Of a stretch of 64,000 bases of DNA, positions 47,063 through 56,986 are shown one piece after another. Within the stretch, counting starts at the first letter, position 1. Every line of letters begins with the position of its first letter. The translations under genes were made by a program, and so were the position numbers. The stretch comes from Curvularia sp. ZM96. Its lineage: Eukaryota > Ascomycota > Dothideomycetes > Pleosporales > Pleosporaceae. The notes beneath the pieces are model-generated. The model was not told the origin of the DNA and did no database searches. It saw only the letters and a program-made list of their open reading frames with translations. The stretch is taken from positions 2,506,501 through 2,570,500 of the forward strand of contig JAJGBQ010000007.1 in NCBI GenBank assembly GCA_022457065.1, read 5' to 3'.

Positions 47063-47541
47063 CGGCTCATCCACCAGTCAAGTGTCGGAAAACCGAGTAA
47101 TCCCTGACGCCTCTGACTCAACATCAGGGCTTGGATCAGCATAACCTGACTAAGGGGCAAGGTGAGATCCGAGGATAAAAGAGCTCAGAGCTAATGCAGT
47201 GATCCATTTCTGAGCTGGTTTTTGCCACACTAAATAAGCACGATTACAATACAGGACAGCAGTGCGAATGAAGAGTGAATGGCTCGGGCTGATGTTACTG
47301 TAAATTTGCTTGTTCACTTCAGGAGTATCTTGGGGTCAAAGTGCAAGAGTTGGCTTTTGCTGATCGTTGATTTACGCGACCTTACGGAGTAACTACATAT
47401 TTGTTGTCAACGTCAGCGCGCGCCGCCGACGTGCACGCAGCGCCACGTTCAAGGACACACCTGGACATCCACGGGGCGAGACTACTTGGGCAGACTACGT
47501 TAGGGCAGTGCAATGTCACCACGAGTGGTGCAGAAGGTGCC
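47063..47541. other. upstream region of small secreted gene
   Basis: Nothing coding that I can support. A CACCACGAGTGG word near 47518 recalls the 46.8 kb repeat but is too short to classify. Confidence 0.3.
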
Positions 47542-47548
47542 TATATAA
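47542..47548 (+). promoter_or_regulatory. TATA-like element of small secreted gene
   Basis: TATATAA, 121 bp before the chosen ATG at 47669, followed by ATTGG. Spacing is compatible with a transcription start near 47580 and a leader of about 90 bases. Confidence 0.4.
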
Positions 47549-47668
47549 TGGATTGGCCAGCCCACAACAATCGGCCACCAGCTGTTCCCTACTCTTTTGA
47601 ACGTTTGAAGTCTACTTTTGTTACATGTGTTACAGTCGTACTTCCCGCGTCACGTCTCATACACTGCC

Positions 47669-48070
47669 ATGGAAGCAGCTCTATTGCTCTTGTTGGCTGC
47701 GCAGGCTATCGGCTCCTTCGCAGCGACGTATCGTGCCAGCTCAGAAGCACCTGGCCTCACCTTCGACATCGCGCTGAGTGATGACATCACTGGCGAGAAC
47801 CAGGTACAGCCCGTGCGTGTCAATGGCGGCGCCGTCACGTTAGGCTCGCTGTTTGCCGGGCAAGCAGACGACCGCATCTTTGCCACGTCTTTACAGGCTG
47901 TCAGCCCTAGCGCAGGGAGCGGCAACGTTCTTTGCGCCATTTTCAACCCCTTGGACGCGAAAAATGTGCTTCTTCTCAACGCTGAGGCGACCTTTGTGGA
48001 TCTAGACGGTGATGAGGATGCGGCTGTGCAGGTGGACGTCACCGACTTTACGATTGCGTGCGAAGTGTAG
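47669..48070 (+). CDS. small secreted protein, effector-like
   Basis: Intronless, 133 residues from the Met at 47669. The frame is open to 47618, but only the later Met places a clear signal peptide (EAALLLLLAAQAIGSFAA, about 18 residues) at the N-terminus. The mature part of about 115 residues is acidic, with beta-strand-like blocks (FDIALSDDITG, AVTLGSLFAG, NVLLLNAEATFVDLDGDEDA) and only two cysteines (near 92 and 131), which could form one disulphide. No family recognised. The size, secretion signal and location in a repeat-rich region resemble fungal effector candidates; other possibilities are a cell-wall or spore-surface protein. A TATA-like box lies 121 bp upstream. Confidence 0.7.
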   Translation: MEAALLLLLAAQAIGSFAATYRASSEAPGLTFDIALSDDITGENQVQPVRVNGGAVTLGSLFAGQADDRIFATSLQAVSPSAGSGNVLCAIFNPLDAKNVLLLNAEATFVDLDGDEDAAVQVDVTDFTIACEV

Positions 48071-48956
48071 ATGTAGTTAGTTAGCGTGAATGGATGAACA
48101 AAGGATGCGATAGAGGAACTTGAGATTTGTATTTAGTTGTACTGTTCTCATACGCATCTTTATGTGTTATGCTGTAACATTCCTAAGCTATGTTTTGCTG
48201 TCCAAACATGCCGATATTGGGAAACCCTAGTCACTGACATCAATGTCAACATTGGCCCTTGTTCAGTCAGCCAAACTGTAGGCGCCAGATCTAGTAACGC
48301 CTGTCTGGATAACCCAAAGCTCTAGCCACGCGTGTTCAACGGCAACGTTCCCGCCGCGACAGTGCTCGAGCGCGTCACGAAGCGAAGCGATGGCCATTTG
48401 GGTTTTCTCGAGTAAGAGAAGCGTCTGGGACAACTGTCACTGCTAGGTCGCGGACTGCTAACTGTAGCTTGAGTGAAGTACAGTAACTGTGATAAGGATG
48501 TTGATAGAGGACACGAGGCTTGTTATTTGCTACGCTCCAGATTGTACACCTGCTGTTCAGCGAGTAATATCCACAAAATAAGATATGCATGTGTTATAAA
48601 TAGTCAAAGCTACTACTACATCGATAGTCACAGGATTGGTTTAGTTAATCGCATGCTCGCGCAGCGCCATAGACGACGCTTCTTAGGGTGTCTAGACTTC
48701 TAAATATAGGACAAGGCTATGGATCAGGGCTCGTAAGTCAGCGGCTGTTCTTGGCTCTTACCAAACTAGGCTCTCCACTCTCACGTAATGGGCTGCGGGA
48801 GACCACGATTACGTGGCCAGTCTGTTAACCCGGTAGGGATAATGTGGCTAAAGGTGCGTTTATAACCTGCAAGTCTCTATATTCTAGTTTCTGCACACAT
48901 TAGTCTTTCTATCTAAATTACAAAGTTACCTCGTTACATCTCTATAGCACAGTAAT
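48071..48956. other. intergenic, nothing recognised
   Basis: No supported gene or repeat. It becomes AT-richer near 48700-48950, before the cupin pseudogene. Confidence 0.4.
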
Positions 48957-49792
48957 ATGCTTTCCATCCCACGCGCTCTTATCGCGCTAGCAGTAGCCGG
49001 AGCTGTTCAGGGCCAGCCTCATAGTAGCAACTGCGCGTCCAGCACTGTTGCACAGCTAGCTGCTACTGCCGATCCAACCCCGCAGCTCTTTAGCGACCTT
49101 TTCTCGGCACTAACCGCAATTAAGCGCTTCTAGCGGCTGCTCGTCTAGGGCGGTAGTCTCTTAACAGGCGACGCTCTGCGCCGGCTTATCGTCTTCGACT
49201 TTAACGGCGCTCAGCCCGCGAATGGCGCCCTAGGTGGTGCGGTTAAGTTAGCTGTTAGTATTAGTTGAGATTGCTTTAATCTAGGAAGCTGACGAAGTAC
49301 TATCTATAGAATATAGAGACCTTTCCTTTTGTCACTAATCTTAACATTAGTATAACGCTGGCCTTTCTTAAGCCCTGCGGAATTAACACACCACACATTT
49401 ACCCTAGGGCGATAGAGTTCTTAGTGCTAGTTAAGGGGTCTAATCTCTAATTTGGGAGCTTTCTTGAAAACGGCCTGGTTTCACCAGGGTAGAACCCGGA
49501 GGTCGCCGGCACGCTAGAAAGATATCAGGGTACGGTCTTCTCATCGGGCAGCATTCACTACCAGTTCAACAATAGGTGCCAAAAGGCAGTGTTTGTGGCG
49601 GCTTTTAATTTAGCAAATCTAGGCACAAGCTCAGCAGCGCAGGGCTTCTTTAGCCTCAACGCACAGGTGGTGAACGCAACGCTTGGCCCTACTGCGTCTA
49701 TCGGTAGTGATGGGCTACAGGACTTGCGAGGGCTGATTCCCGAGGGTCTCGCGCAGGACGTGCAAAGCTGCTTGGCAAGGTGCGGGCTGTAA
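48957..49792 (+). pseudogene. germin/spherulin-like secreted cupin, decayed
   Basis: Begins with an intact start and signal peptide (MLSIPRALIALAVAGAVQG), then the family's N-terminal part up to LTAIKRF, where TAG interrupts; a second TAG follows six codons later. The family's FNGAQPANGALGG block is present near 49200. The middle (49260-49440) is riddled with stops, but TLGR, a remnant of the metal-binding HTHPRATE box, can be guessed. From 49500 the frame is again readable: GTVFSSGSIHYQFNN, VFVAAFNLANLGTSSAAQGF, VVNATLGPTA and a final CLARCGL. Family knowledge: these are secreted cupin-fold proteins, often manganese-binding, including oxalate oxidases and spherulin-like stress proteins. Both early stops are TAG where Gln codons are likely, consistent with C-to-T change in CpA. 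Not functional. Confidence 0.8.
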
Positions 49793-50904
49793 ACCGATGC
49801 GGCTCGCTGTGGGGAAGCGATATCTAGTTAGAGTGCGTGGCAACGTACGGGTGTATGTAGTGGACATAGCCGTAGGGGCCAAGATTCTAGTTTTGTTGCT
49901 CATTCTCACCTCTTGCAAATCCACGGGCTGAGTATCGTGCATGGTTTCAATCTGCTGTTGCATGACTCTGACATATGGAGTATGCAATACTTCATATCAT
50001 TGTTGTATAGTAATTAGTTGATAATGTCAATCCAACCGTACCGGGACGCCCGGTGTAACGGGATACCTTTGCTTTCGGCCAATCGGATTGTCCCCAGCGC
50101 GTTTTTATATAGACATGGGCAGTGCGCATCCACTTTGCAGCTCTTTACTGACCATGCTGTCGCTCGTTCTGTTGGTGCTATCCATCAACTCTTCTCCAAT
50201 TATCCCTTGTTCGTTTGTGACAGTCTAGATGTGGAGAGTTCGGTGGGCCAGAAGAAAGTCAGGATTGCAGAGATCAAGACTACACACTCAGAGGGTTGAC
50301 TCAAGGTGAGAAGTGTGTATCCGGCAGTTTCTCCGCGCGATGGGCAAGATCGTCGAAACGAGTCTGACTACACGTACACTGCTAGCGGCTTTTGGCATAC
50401 AGCAGCTTGCAGTAGCGTGCTGAGATGTCTAAAAGCCGCACTGCCACTAAACCCCTGGCCTCTAACCGCTCTGATTCCTGTTCGTGCAGCAGTTGTTTCC
50501 CAGCCGTGCTCACCCTCGCTCGGAGCCACGCCCCGCACCTGCTTCACGCATCAGTCTTTTCCCACTCGGCGCGTATTCTTGCCTGGCTGTCTTGAACCCA
50601 ACAACCTGGCCCATAAATAACATATGGGCAGCCTACCTCGCCAACTTGCTGAGCTCTATCGACTTCGTGCACTAATCTAGTTTCCTAACTATAACGTATA
50701 GAGTGTTCAGCTTCCTCCTAACCTTGCTGCAGGTTCTGCAGATATTTTCGAGCTCAAGATTTTCGTTGCTCGAGACAGTGATACCTGGATAAAGCAAGAT
50801 TGATGGTAGCAGGCTGGCAAATAGGTAGGGCAGGGTTGAGTTGGGTTCTGCTTATATAAGACCCAGACCCAACCCTACCCATTTCTTGGCGCCAAGGAAC
50901 GGGT
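49793..50904. other. degenerate region with a fragment shared with 61 kb
   Basis: Plus-strand frame 50018-50299 contains DHAVARSVGAIHQLFSNYPL, which resembles DHAIAHSVSAVHLLFSDTPF in a minus-strand frame at 60975-61241. The nucleotide match covers roughly 50145-50215. No intact gene. The origin of the shared fragment is unknown. Confidence 0.4.
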
Positions 50905-51510
50905 AGGGTAGGGTAGGGCTGTACAGGGCGTGGGTAGGGTTGGGCTGGGTCACGTACTAACGTAGGTTGGGTAGAGTTGGGTAGCTCAAAATCTCAACGT
51001 AGATCTACTATTTATCACAGCTATTTATCACAGTAGTATGTACATATATCTACTACTATTTGCTAGTAAGCAGTGTAACGGCACAGGCAAGACTAGTCGG
51101 ATCAGTATCGGCAGTAGAGTTACTCAGAGGCATATGGGAGTGCGTGGGACGCCAAATGAGCCTTGATTCGATAGAAACCTATAGGCCTTGTACGAAAGGA
51201 TATCAAAATTCTACAGAATAACTATGTGGGATAGTCTGTACTTATACCAGCCGATATGGATCCGACTCGGATCTGGTTCGACTTGATCTCGGATCTATCG
51301 GCCGAATGGCCACTGAGTTGGTTTGATAGTGTGCCGTTACAAGCAGTAGTAAATATATTTAGTTTTAAACAAGTGATTACGACGTCAAACCTAACCCAAC
51401 CCATACCTTGGCAACAAACCCAAGTCTTGGCATGACCCTACCCTACCCACAGCAGTACGTGACCCAACCCAACCCTACCCACGCCATGTGCGACCCAGCC
51501 CTACCCTAAT
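50905..51510. mobile_element. GGGTAGGG-rich element with subterminal inverted repeats
   Basis: GGGTAGGGTAGGG-type repeats at 50909-50970 are matched in reverse complement at 51440-51508, including AGGGTAGGGCTG, GCGTGGGTAGGGTTGGG and TGGGTCACGTACT in the same order. The 450-bp interior is AT-rich. It looks like a non-autonomous DNA element; I could not find exact ends or a target duplication. Confidence 0.55.
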
Positions 51511-51621
51511 CATATTCTAGCACAATTTTGATTGTTTTGCTGTTATTTCTAGACATGATGGCACTCTTGGATCTTTTGATTTGAAGATGTTGATGTGCAG
51601 CAGAGGTAGTAATTGATACTG

Positions 51622-52154
51622 CTAGTCTGGATTGTAGCGAAATCGCAGTGAAGGGGTTGAGGAGTCTACGAGATTGACGAGACGAATCAACTTGGCGTAG
51701 TCTCTCGATACTTGAGATAGTTGGCGCAGATATTCGTTGCGGATGTAGGTGAGTGCTCTGCTGACGCTAGCTTCTTGTGCGACCTGCCTCATCTCTGGCG
51801 TTGAATGATACGGACTTCGAGTTGCTGTATGTCGGATCCAGTGGCCGGGCTGCAGCAGAGAAAGCCATGCTCGTCAACATCCAAGATGCCATTCAAAACC
51901 TCCGTAGGTAAAGGTGCTGGGGAAGAAGACCCTGGGGATGACCGAGACGAAGGTGTCTGGCTTGGTTGACGAAGGTGAAGGTCAAACGAAGAGAAGCAGC
52001 ATTCGTGCTCCACCTCACTGTCTGATGATTTACGCTTCCTTATTACGCCATGCACTTGGTCTTTTGTCTTGCGAGAGCTAGGCGAGGCAAGGCCCGACCT
52101 ATTGTAGTATCTGTGATTATTTGTAAATGATGCTGTATTTGCACAATGCAACAC
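51622..52154 (-). pseudogene. possible frameshifted gene of unknown function
   Basis: A frame at 51789-52154 encodes a Ser/Pro-rich segment ending in LPTEVLNGILDVDEHGFLCC...LEVRII. A second frame overlapping its end (51622-51792) encodes a helical, 56-residue segment (VAQEASVSRALTYIRNEYLR...). The two are one frame-shift apart, so they may once have been continuous. No family is recognised. Confidence 0.3.
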
Positions 52155-52462
52155 CTCGACTTACAAAATGTTTTATGCAAGTAATCATAAATGAAGGAGA
52201 TGAGCTTCTCTCTGTTATAAACATTCTTTCGCTGCTAACCCATACTCTTTGATATAGTCTGTTGAGAGAAAGGAATATACCAGGAGGAGCGAAAGTCCAT
52301 AATCAAAGGGAGTCGAGTACTCGTACTATTAGACCCGGCCGCCTTGATCCCGGATGAAAAGAGCGCATCGAGTGCCCATATTATTAGCCGCAGCAAAGAC
52401 CGATTTTGTAGTACTTTCCAGTTCTTTCACTTCATTTTGCATGGCCTTTCAGCCTCGATGCC
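52155..52462. other. intergenic, nothing recognised
   Basis: No intact coding sequence. It might hold decayed 3' sequence of the dynamin-like remnant. Confidence 0.3.
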
Positions 52463-53140
52463 CTATGCGTTTCTTGCGAAAATGCCAGGCAAGTTATAGA
52501 AGCTGAGCGGAGGCAAGGCTGGCTGGGCAGTTGAGATACAGACAACGTCGGTACTATACGCGCAGCGTTCATCCTCCCCAAATCCAGCACGAGATGGACA
52601 AAGAAAGACTTCGTGATTGATGTGAGGGCTGAGAGGCGCGAGTTGCGCTTTTATCCGCAAGAAAGGTGGGAATAACGCCGTATGCAATCCTGATGAAACA
52701 AATGTAAGTCACTGCTACGCGTGCTTCGAGATCTGGTTACTTACGATATCGTTGGAAGCAATCGTACCTAATGTGCCAGGGCTTGCTGATGCATCTTCAC
52801 CACAATAAAACTCGACCTATGGTGGATCAACGTCTTTACCGTGCTGGACGTTCATCTTAGCCAGTTGTTGAGAAAGATGATTGGTCTCTCCAGTGCTCTT
52901 CTTTCGAGCATTGACTGAAGACTTTCCTGCAGACTGCTCACCCAAGACGATGCACTCGGGTAGAGGAATTTTCAATTGCTGTAGCCCGAGGCTTTGCAGC
53001 CGGCTTATAGTCTTGATAATTTCGTTAACGTGCTGTCCAAGTGCGTCTGTGTCAGGTGCTCCCGAGGACCCTTGCTGCTGACCGGGAGCTGTAGAAGGTG
53101 TTAGTCCTCTTCGTGTGTTTATGGGAGTAGAACCCACCAC
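52463..53140 (-). pseudogene. remnant of a dynamin-like GTPase
   Basis: The minus-strand frame from Met 53140 carries the start of a dynamin GTPase domain: a helix with IIKTISRLQSLGLQQLKIPL, then PECIVLGEQSAGKSSV, the G1/P-loop with the family's GxxSxGKSS signature. After that the frame degenerates and stops at 52817. A second frame (52463-52687) has VVCISTAQPALPPLSFYNLPG, which corresponds to the stretch around G3, where the family has DLPG; here Asp is Asn, a G-to-A type change. A possible intron (GTAAGT...CATCAG) lies at about 52689-52743. Family members remodel membranes, and fungal ones occur in large accessory families. Middle, stalk and effector regions are not recognisable, so I call it a fragment. 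Confidence 0.6.
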
Positions 53141-54301
53141 TATCGCACCCTATAACTATGGAAATTTTCTGGTAGACACTACAGTCTGGCCAAGAGGATC
53201 GCAGTTGCTGCAGCCCCCACTCTCAGGACGGGATGCACCCGGTGTCCAACAAACTCGCTGTCGGAGTCGCTGTTGCCGGAAAAACGTATCAGAATCCTTT
53301 ATGAGTGTCTGTGTTAAGGATACAGTCTACCTCGTTGGCCAAGGCACTGTACCTGGAGCTTGTAGTGCTTTATAGTGTGCCATAGCGGGCATTGTTTCGC
53401 GCGCCATGGTGTGACGGATTGTCGACGGTATATAGTGATGCCAATAAACTGCAGAGGCCTGGCTGCAAAGCTGATGGTCGCGAGCTGCGCGCAATTTATA
53501 TAGAGGGTTACAAGTGTATAAAGAGAGTGCGGTGAGACTAATTTCTGCTTCGTTTGCGTAAACGCGACTAGTCCGAATTTTTGATAAGGCGTTTGTGTTA
53601 GATGTTTCTGGTAAGTTCCAAGCGATGTTAGTTGACGTCATGGAGCTTTGCAGTTTGATGTACATGTGAGCTGTTGATAGGCACAACAACAAGATTGTCT
53701 GTGAGACTGGTACCTAGATCTTCTTGATAGATCGAGCCTCTTTCTTGTAAAGTGTTCAATGAAGAATAATAAGTTGACGCAAAGAGGGTCTTGATAAAGT
53801 GGACATGGTTGCGCCTTTGTCTATAAAAAATCCCGCGACCTTCTGACGTATGGCTCGGCGCTAGATCTCTGTTTGGCAGCCTAGAACCTCCTTCACCTGG
53901 CCTCTAGTGCGCCAATCACATTATCAGAGGGCGGGGCACGTAGAGTTTCCCTCACTTGGCTTTTGGTATGCAGACTGTTAGATACGCGGCACAGATTGTT
54001 CCGTGACATCGAACCCTCTCTAGTACCTTGCCTAGGAGATTAGTGGCAGTAAGTAAACGTTCTATCAATCCGTCTATCTTCAATACTCTATGCTAACACT
54101 ACCAGATGGCACTCCCAAAGCGGTATCACCGCCTTTCGAACATCCGCAAAAGCGGTACTGCAACCGAAAGTCCCACCGAGGCCAGCAGCACTGTCGCGAG
54201 AGCGGACGCGAAGCGAGAGAGTGCCCGGCAAAACGCAAGGCCAAAGAACAACAGGACCAGGATTGCCGTGTTTGTGGAGACATGAGCTGCAGTACAGGGA
54301 A

Positions 54302-54302
<1 letters not shown>
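53141..54302. other. intergenic, nothing recognised
   Basis: Short frames only. Confidence 0.4.

Positions 54303-54347
<45 letters not shown>
54303..54347. repeat. (CA)n microsatellite, about 22 units
   Basis: Uninterrupted CA dinucleotides for about 45 bp. It creates the His/Thr and Cys/Val runs seen in overlapping frames, which I do not treat as genes. Confidence 0.95.
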
Positions 54348-54349
<2 letters not shown>

Positions 54350-54955
54350 CACGTAGCAACTGCTCACAGTCTGGCGATCTAGTGGACGGTTGCATGGTGG
54401 GGGTCCAGTCTCTCGGTGTCGCTACCACTACTAAGCCGAGGACTAAGCCATCGACTCAGCCTGCGCCCATCAACACTGAGGCTACTACGGCTGGCGACGA
54501 AAAGTTGAAGCCACCTGTAGGCGGGCTTCCAGCTGGCGACGGTGTGCAATCTCTCACCACAAGGTTCGTGTTCGTGATCCAGCCTCAGCATGTGTCCTTG
54601 ATTGGATTTGACTTCGAAGGACCATTCAACGCACTCACCACCCGCAATGATCGCGATCATAAATCTGTTGGAGTCACCTTCTTATCCCAAAGTATAGTCA
54701 AGTAGAGTGTTACGGAAATTGAGACTACTAACACTCTTCTCGTGAAACACGTCCTCTGTGAAGACACGAAGATCTTCATAAAATAGCTGAGCTACTGCCT
54801 AGATATGAAACTCTTTCGTTTTAGTTACTTGTACGGACCAAGAACAGCAAAGACCCACCTGATAAGACCAGCAGTTCATTGTTTGGTCGTGTGATACATA
54901 CGAACTCTGACTTCGGTCTATGCACCACGAAGCTCCATCAGGCTTGGGATATATT
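54348..54955. other. intergenic, nothing secure
   Basis: A 107-codon plus-strand frame (54382-54705) has a Thr/Pro-rich start and no recognised domain. I do not call it a gene. Confidence 0.35.
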
Positions 54956-55209
54956 TGTAAAGGTTGAACGTAGCAGCGAGCAATAACTCAGAGAAGTGTA
55001 AGATTGATTCATGCCTTTCTATGTCTATCCTTAGTTTCTTCTTATACAAGCCAACAGAGGCGTACCGTGGGATCGCTCGCAGCGCTGTGGTAGCGAAGGG
55101 TCTTCGCCAGGATCGTTGGGAGTTTATTCCAAGGTACTCTTGGCTCTGTGTGCCAACGATCCTCCGTCGAGTCGACGTCTCGACACTATCGCGACGTCGC
55201 ACCCTTACA
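54956..55209. mobile_element. solo LTR, 254 bp, second copy
   Basis: Same family and orientation as 21086-21350: begins TGTAAAGG and ends CCTTACA. Flanks (ATATT left, CATAC right) do not match, so either the target duplication has decayed or this LTR arose by recombination between elements. It lacks 12 bp present in the other copy. Confidence 0.7.
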
Positions 55210-55676
55210 CATACGCATATAGGTGACTCTCCTGCATATGTGCATGACTAGGTTGGCCACCTGGATACTGAACCCTTCGCGGTATTGCTTGACGTGGAGG
55301 CCGGAGCGGCGACCAGTACTGCTAGAGATCAGAACACGGATGGACAGATCTTCGTGTATAAATCCTGGTAACGACAAAGACAACAGGATGCGTCCTGGCG
55401 CGCAGGGACCAACTTCATATAACATCAACAATGACTGCATAGCAGAGATAATCTCGCAATACATACTCTAAACTTTTCCCTATATCTTAGCTTAGTGCCT
55501 TTGATGTAGTCATGCAGTCTTTGTTGGTGTTGTGGAAAGAAGAAAAGATCACATTTATGCTATTTACAGACTCTACCTGCCCTCTCCCAGAGCGTTGCTA
55601 CTCCAGATTTGCTTAAACCCTGCAAGAACAGTGTCTTCCGCCTCTGGCCTGGTGTTGTTGTAGAACTCGATATCTA
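55210..55676. other. intergenic, nothing recognised
   Basis: Short frames only. Confidence 0.35.
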
Positions 55677-56012
55677 TCAAAATGTCACTCTCCCGCCAGC
55701 CACGTGCATAGCGCACCAGCACGTGCATCGAAGTTGTAAGTCCCGGAGCAACATGCCATCGTCATATTCGTCGGCATCTGAGGTATCGCTGCCCTCGTCT
55801 GTGTCACTAATCTCACCACTGCTATCAGATGCATCAGACGCGTCGGACTCCTCGCTGTAAAAATATACCGAGTCCGAGTAATCAGAGTCCCAAATGTCGT
55901 CCGAACTGTCCGTCACATCGCTCTGCCTTCTGTGATGAGATGGATACTCGGAGGGCGCACGCTCGGCGCCAGACCCCAAGTTAATCTGCGATGCGTCCCT
56001 TGTCTTGCTCAT
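55677..56012 (-). CDS. possible acidic low-complexity protein
   Basis: Frame of 111 codons dominated by Asp/Ser/Glu (DSSDDIWDSDYSDSVYFYSE; EESDASDASDSSGE). Upstream at 56060-56137 a 26-codon acidic frame begins with Met and ends at a good donor (GTAAGT), but no acceptor joins the two in phase. The composition alone can keep a frame open, so the gene is doubtful. No family recognised. Confidence 0.25.
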   Translation of the reverse strand: MSKTRDASQINLGSGAERAPSEYPSHHRRQSDVTDSSDDIWDSDYSDSVYFYSEESDASDASDSSGEISDTDEGSDTSDADEYDDGMLLRDLQLRCTCWCAMHVAGGRVTF

Positions 56013-56986
56013 GTAAGCTTACACGGCCACTGACTTATCGTTGAACAGCTGCTACTTACATCCTCTAGATCGAGATCAGAGATATCGCACTCTAGGACCG
56101 TGTCCTCAGCTAGCTGCTGCTCTGGGTTGGTCTGCATGGTAGATAGGCTTAGAGTAGAGAGAGATGCTGCTAGAGATACTCAAGTGCGCTTTTATTATTC
56201 TTGGTGGGAATGCACTCTAGTATTTATCATTTAGTCTGTGAGTAGAGAGGCTAGAATGGGCCCAAATGCTGAAGGTGAGCGCAGAGATATCTGAACCAAT
56301 TCTAGCATCAATGGAAAGACCAAATGAGCTCTGTTGAGATTTTAGGTGTACTGAGCACCAAAAAAGGCTATTCATGTGTAGCAAGCTAAATATAGATGCG
56401 CGCTGCATCAGCTGCGCTGCTAGGCTGATTATATCGCTGTTCGGGTCTAAGAACGGCTAACAACACCAATTTTCGGTCCAAAGAAACCCTTTCTATCACA
56501 TCGGTTCGCTTTCATGTCTTACACAGGGCTCTAATAAAGCCTTAGAGGTCCTACCTCATCATATAGGGTTTTGATGTAGTAGCTACATTAGACTGAACCG
56601 TATATTCTTCGCGAATTATAGCTCCAATGACATGCGGATAGTCTAGTCTTATGTATTCAGTGACTGCTAATGGGGAATGCGCATCAACTCAGTTAAGGTC
56701 CTTCTGTTTGTGAAAGAAATTCTTGTGTGCTGACCCAGCAAATTAGCTCGCTTGAATCACAGACATTTTCCAACTTAGTTGGTCAGTTCCGCCATGCAGG
56801 GTTTTCCGCCACACATGGGGAAATAGTACTAACGTACATCCCGCATAACCGAGAAACCCGCCTCACCGAGATGGATCTGCTACCCAACCTCCTATCTCCT
56901 TTTCACGCAGACGTGTCGAGCTGTACTAAACGTTACATTACTCTCTAGATAATAGTCTCTAGCTAGGTAGTATATGCTATAAAAAA
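56013..56986. other. intergenic up to inverted repeat
   Basis: Nothing secure beyond the candidate exon at 56060-56137. The region becomes AT-rich towards 56950. Whether the inverted repeat extends left of 56987 cannot be tested, because its partner would lie beyond the window end. Confidence 0.4.

Noticed and set aside
50880..51000. GGGTAGGG runs as telomeric or subtelomeric repeats
   Set aside because: The unit is not TTAGGG, and the cluster reappears inverted 500 bp away inside one element.
54090..54356. Frames with long His/Thr or Cys/Val runs
   Set aside because: Created by the CA microsatellite; no independent support.
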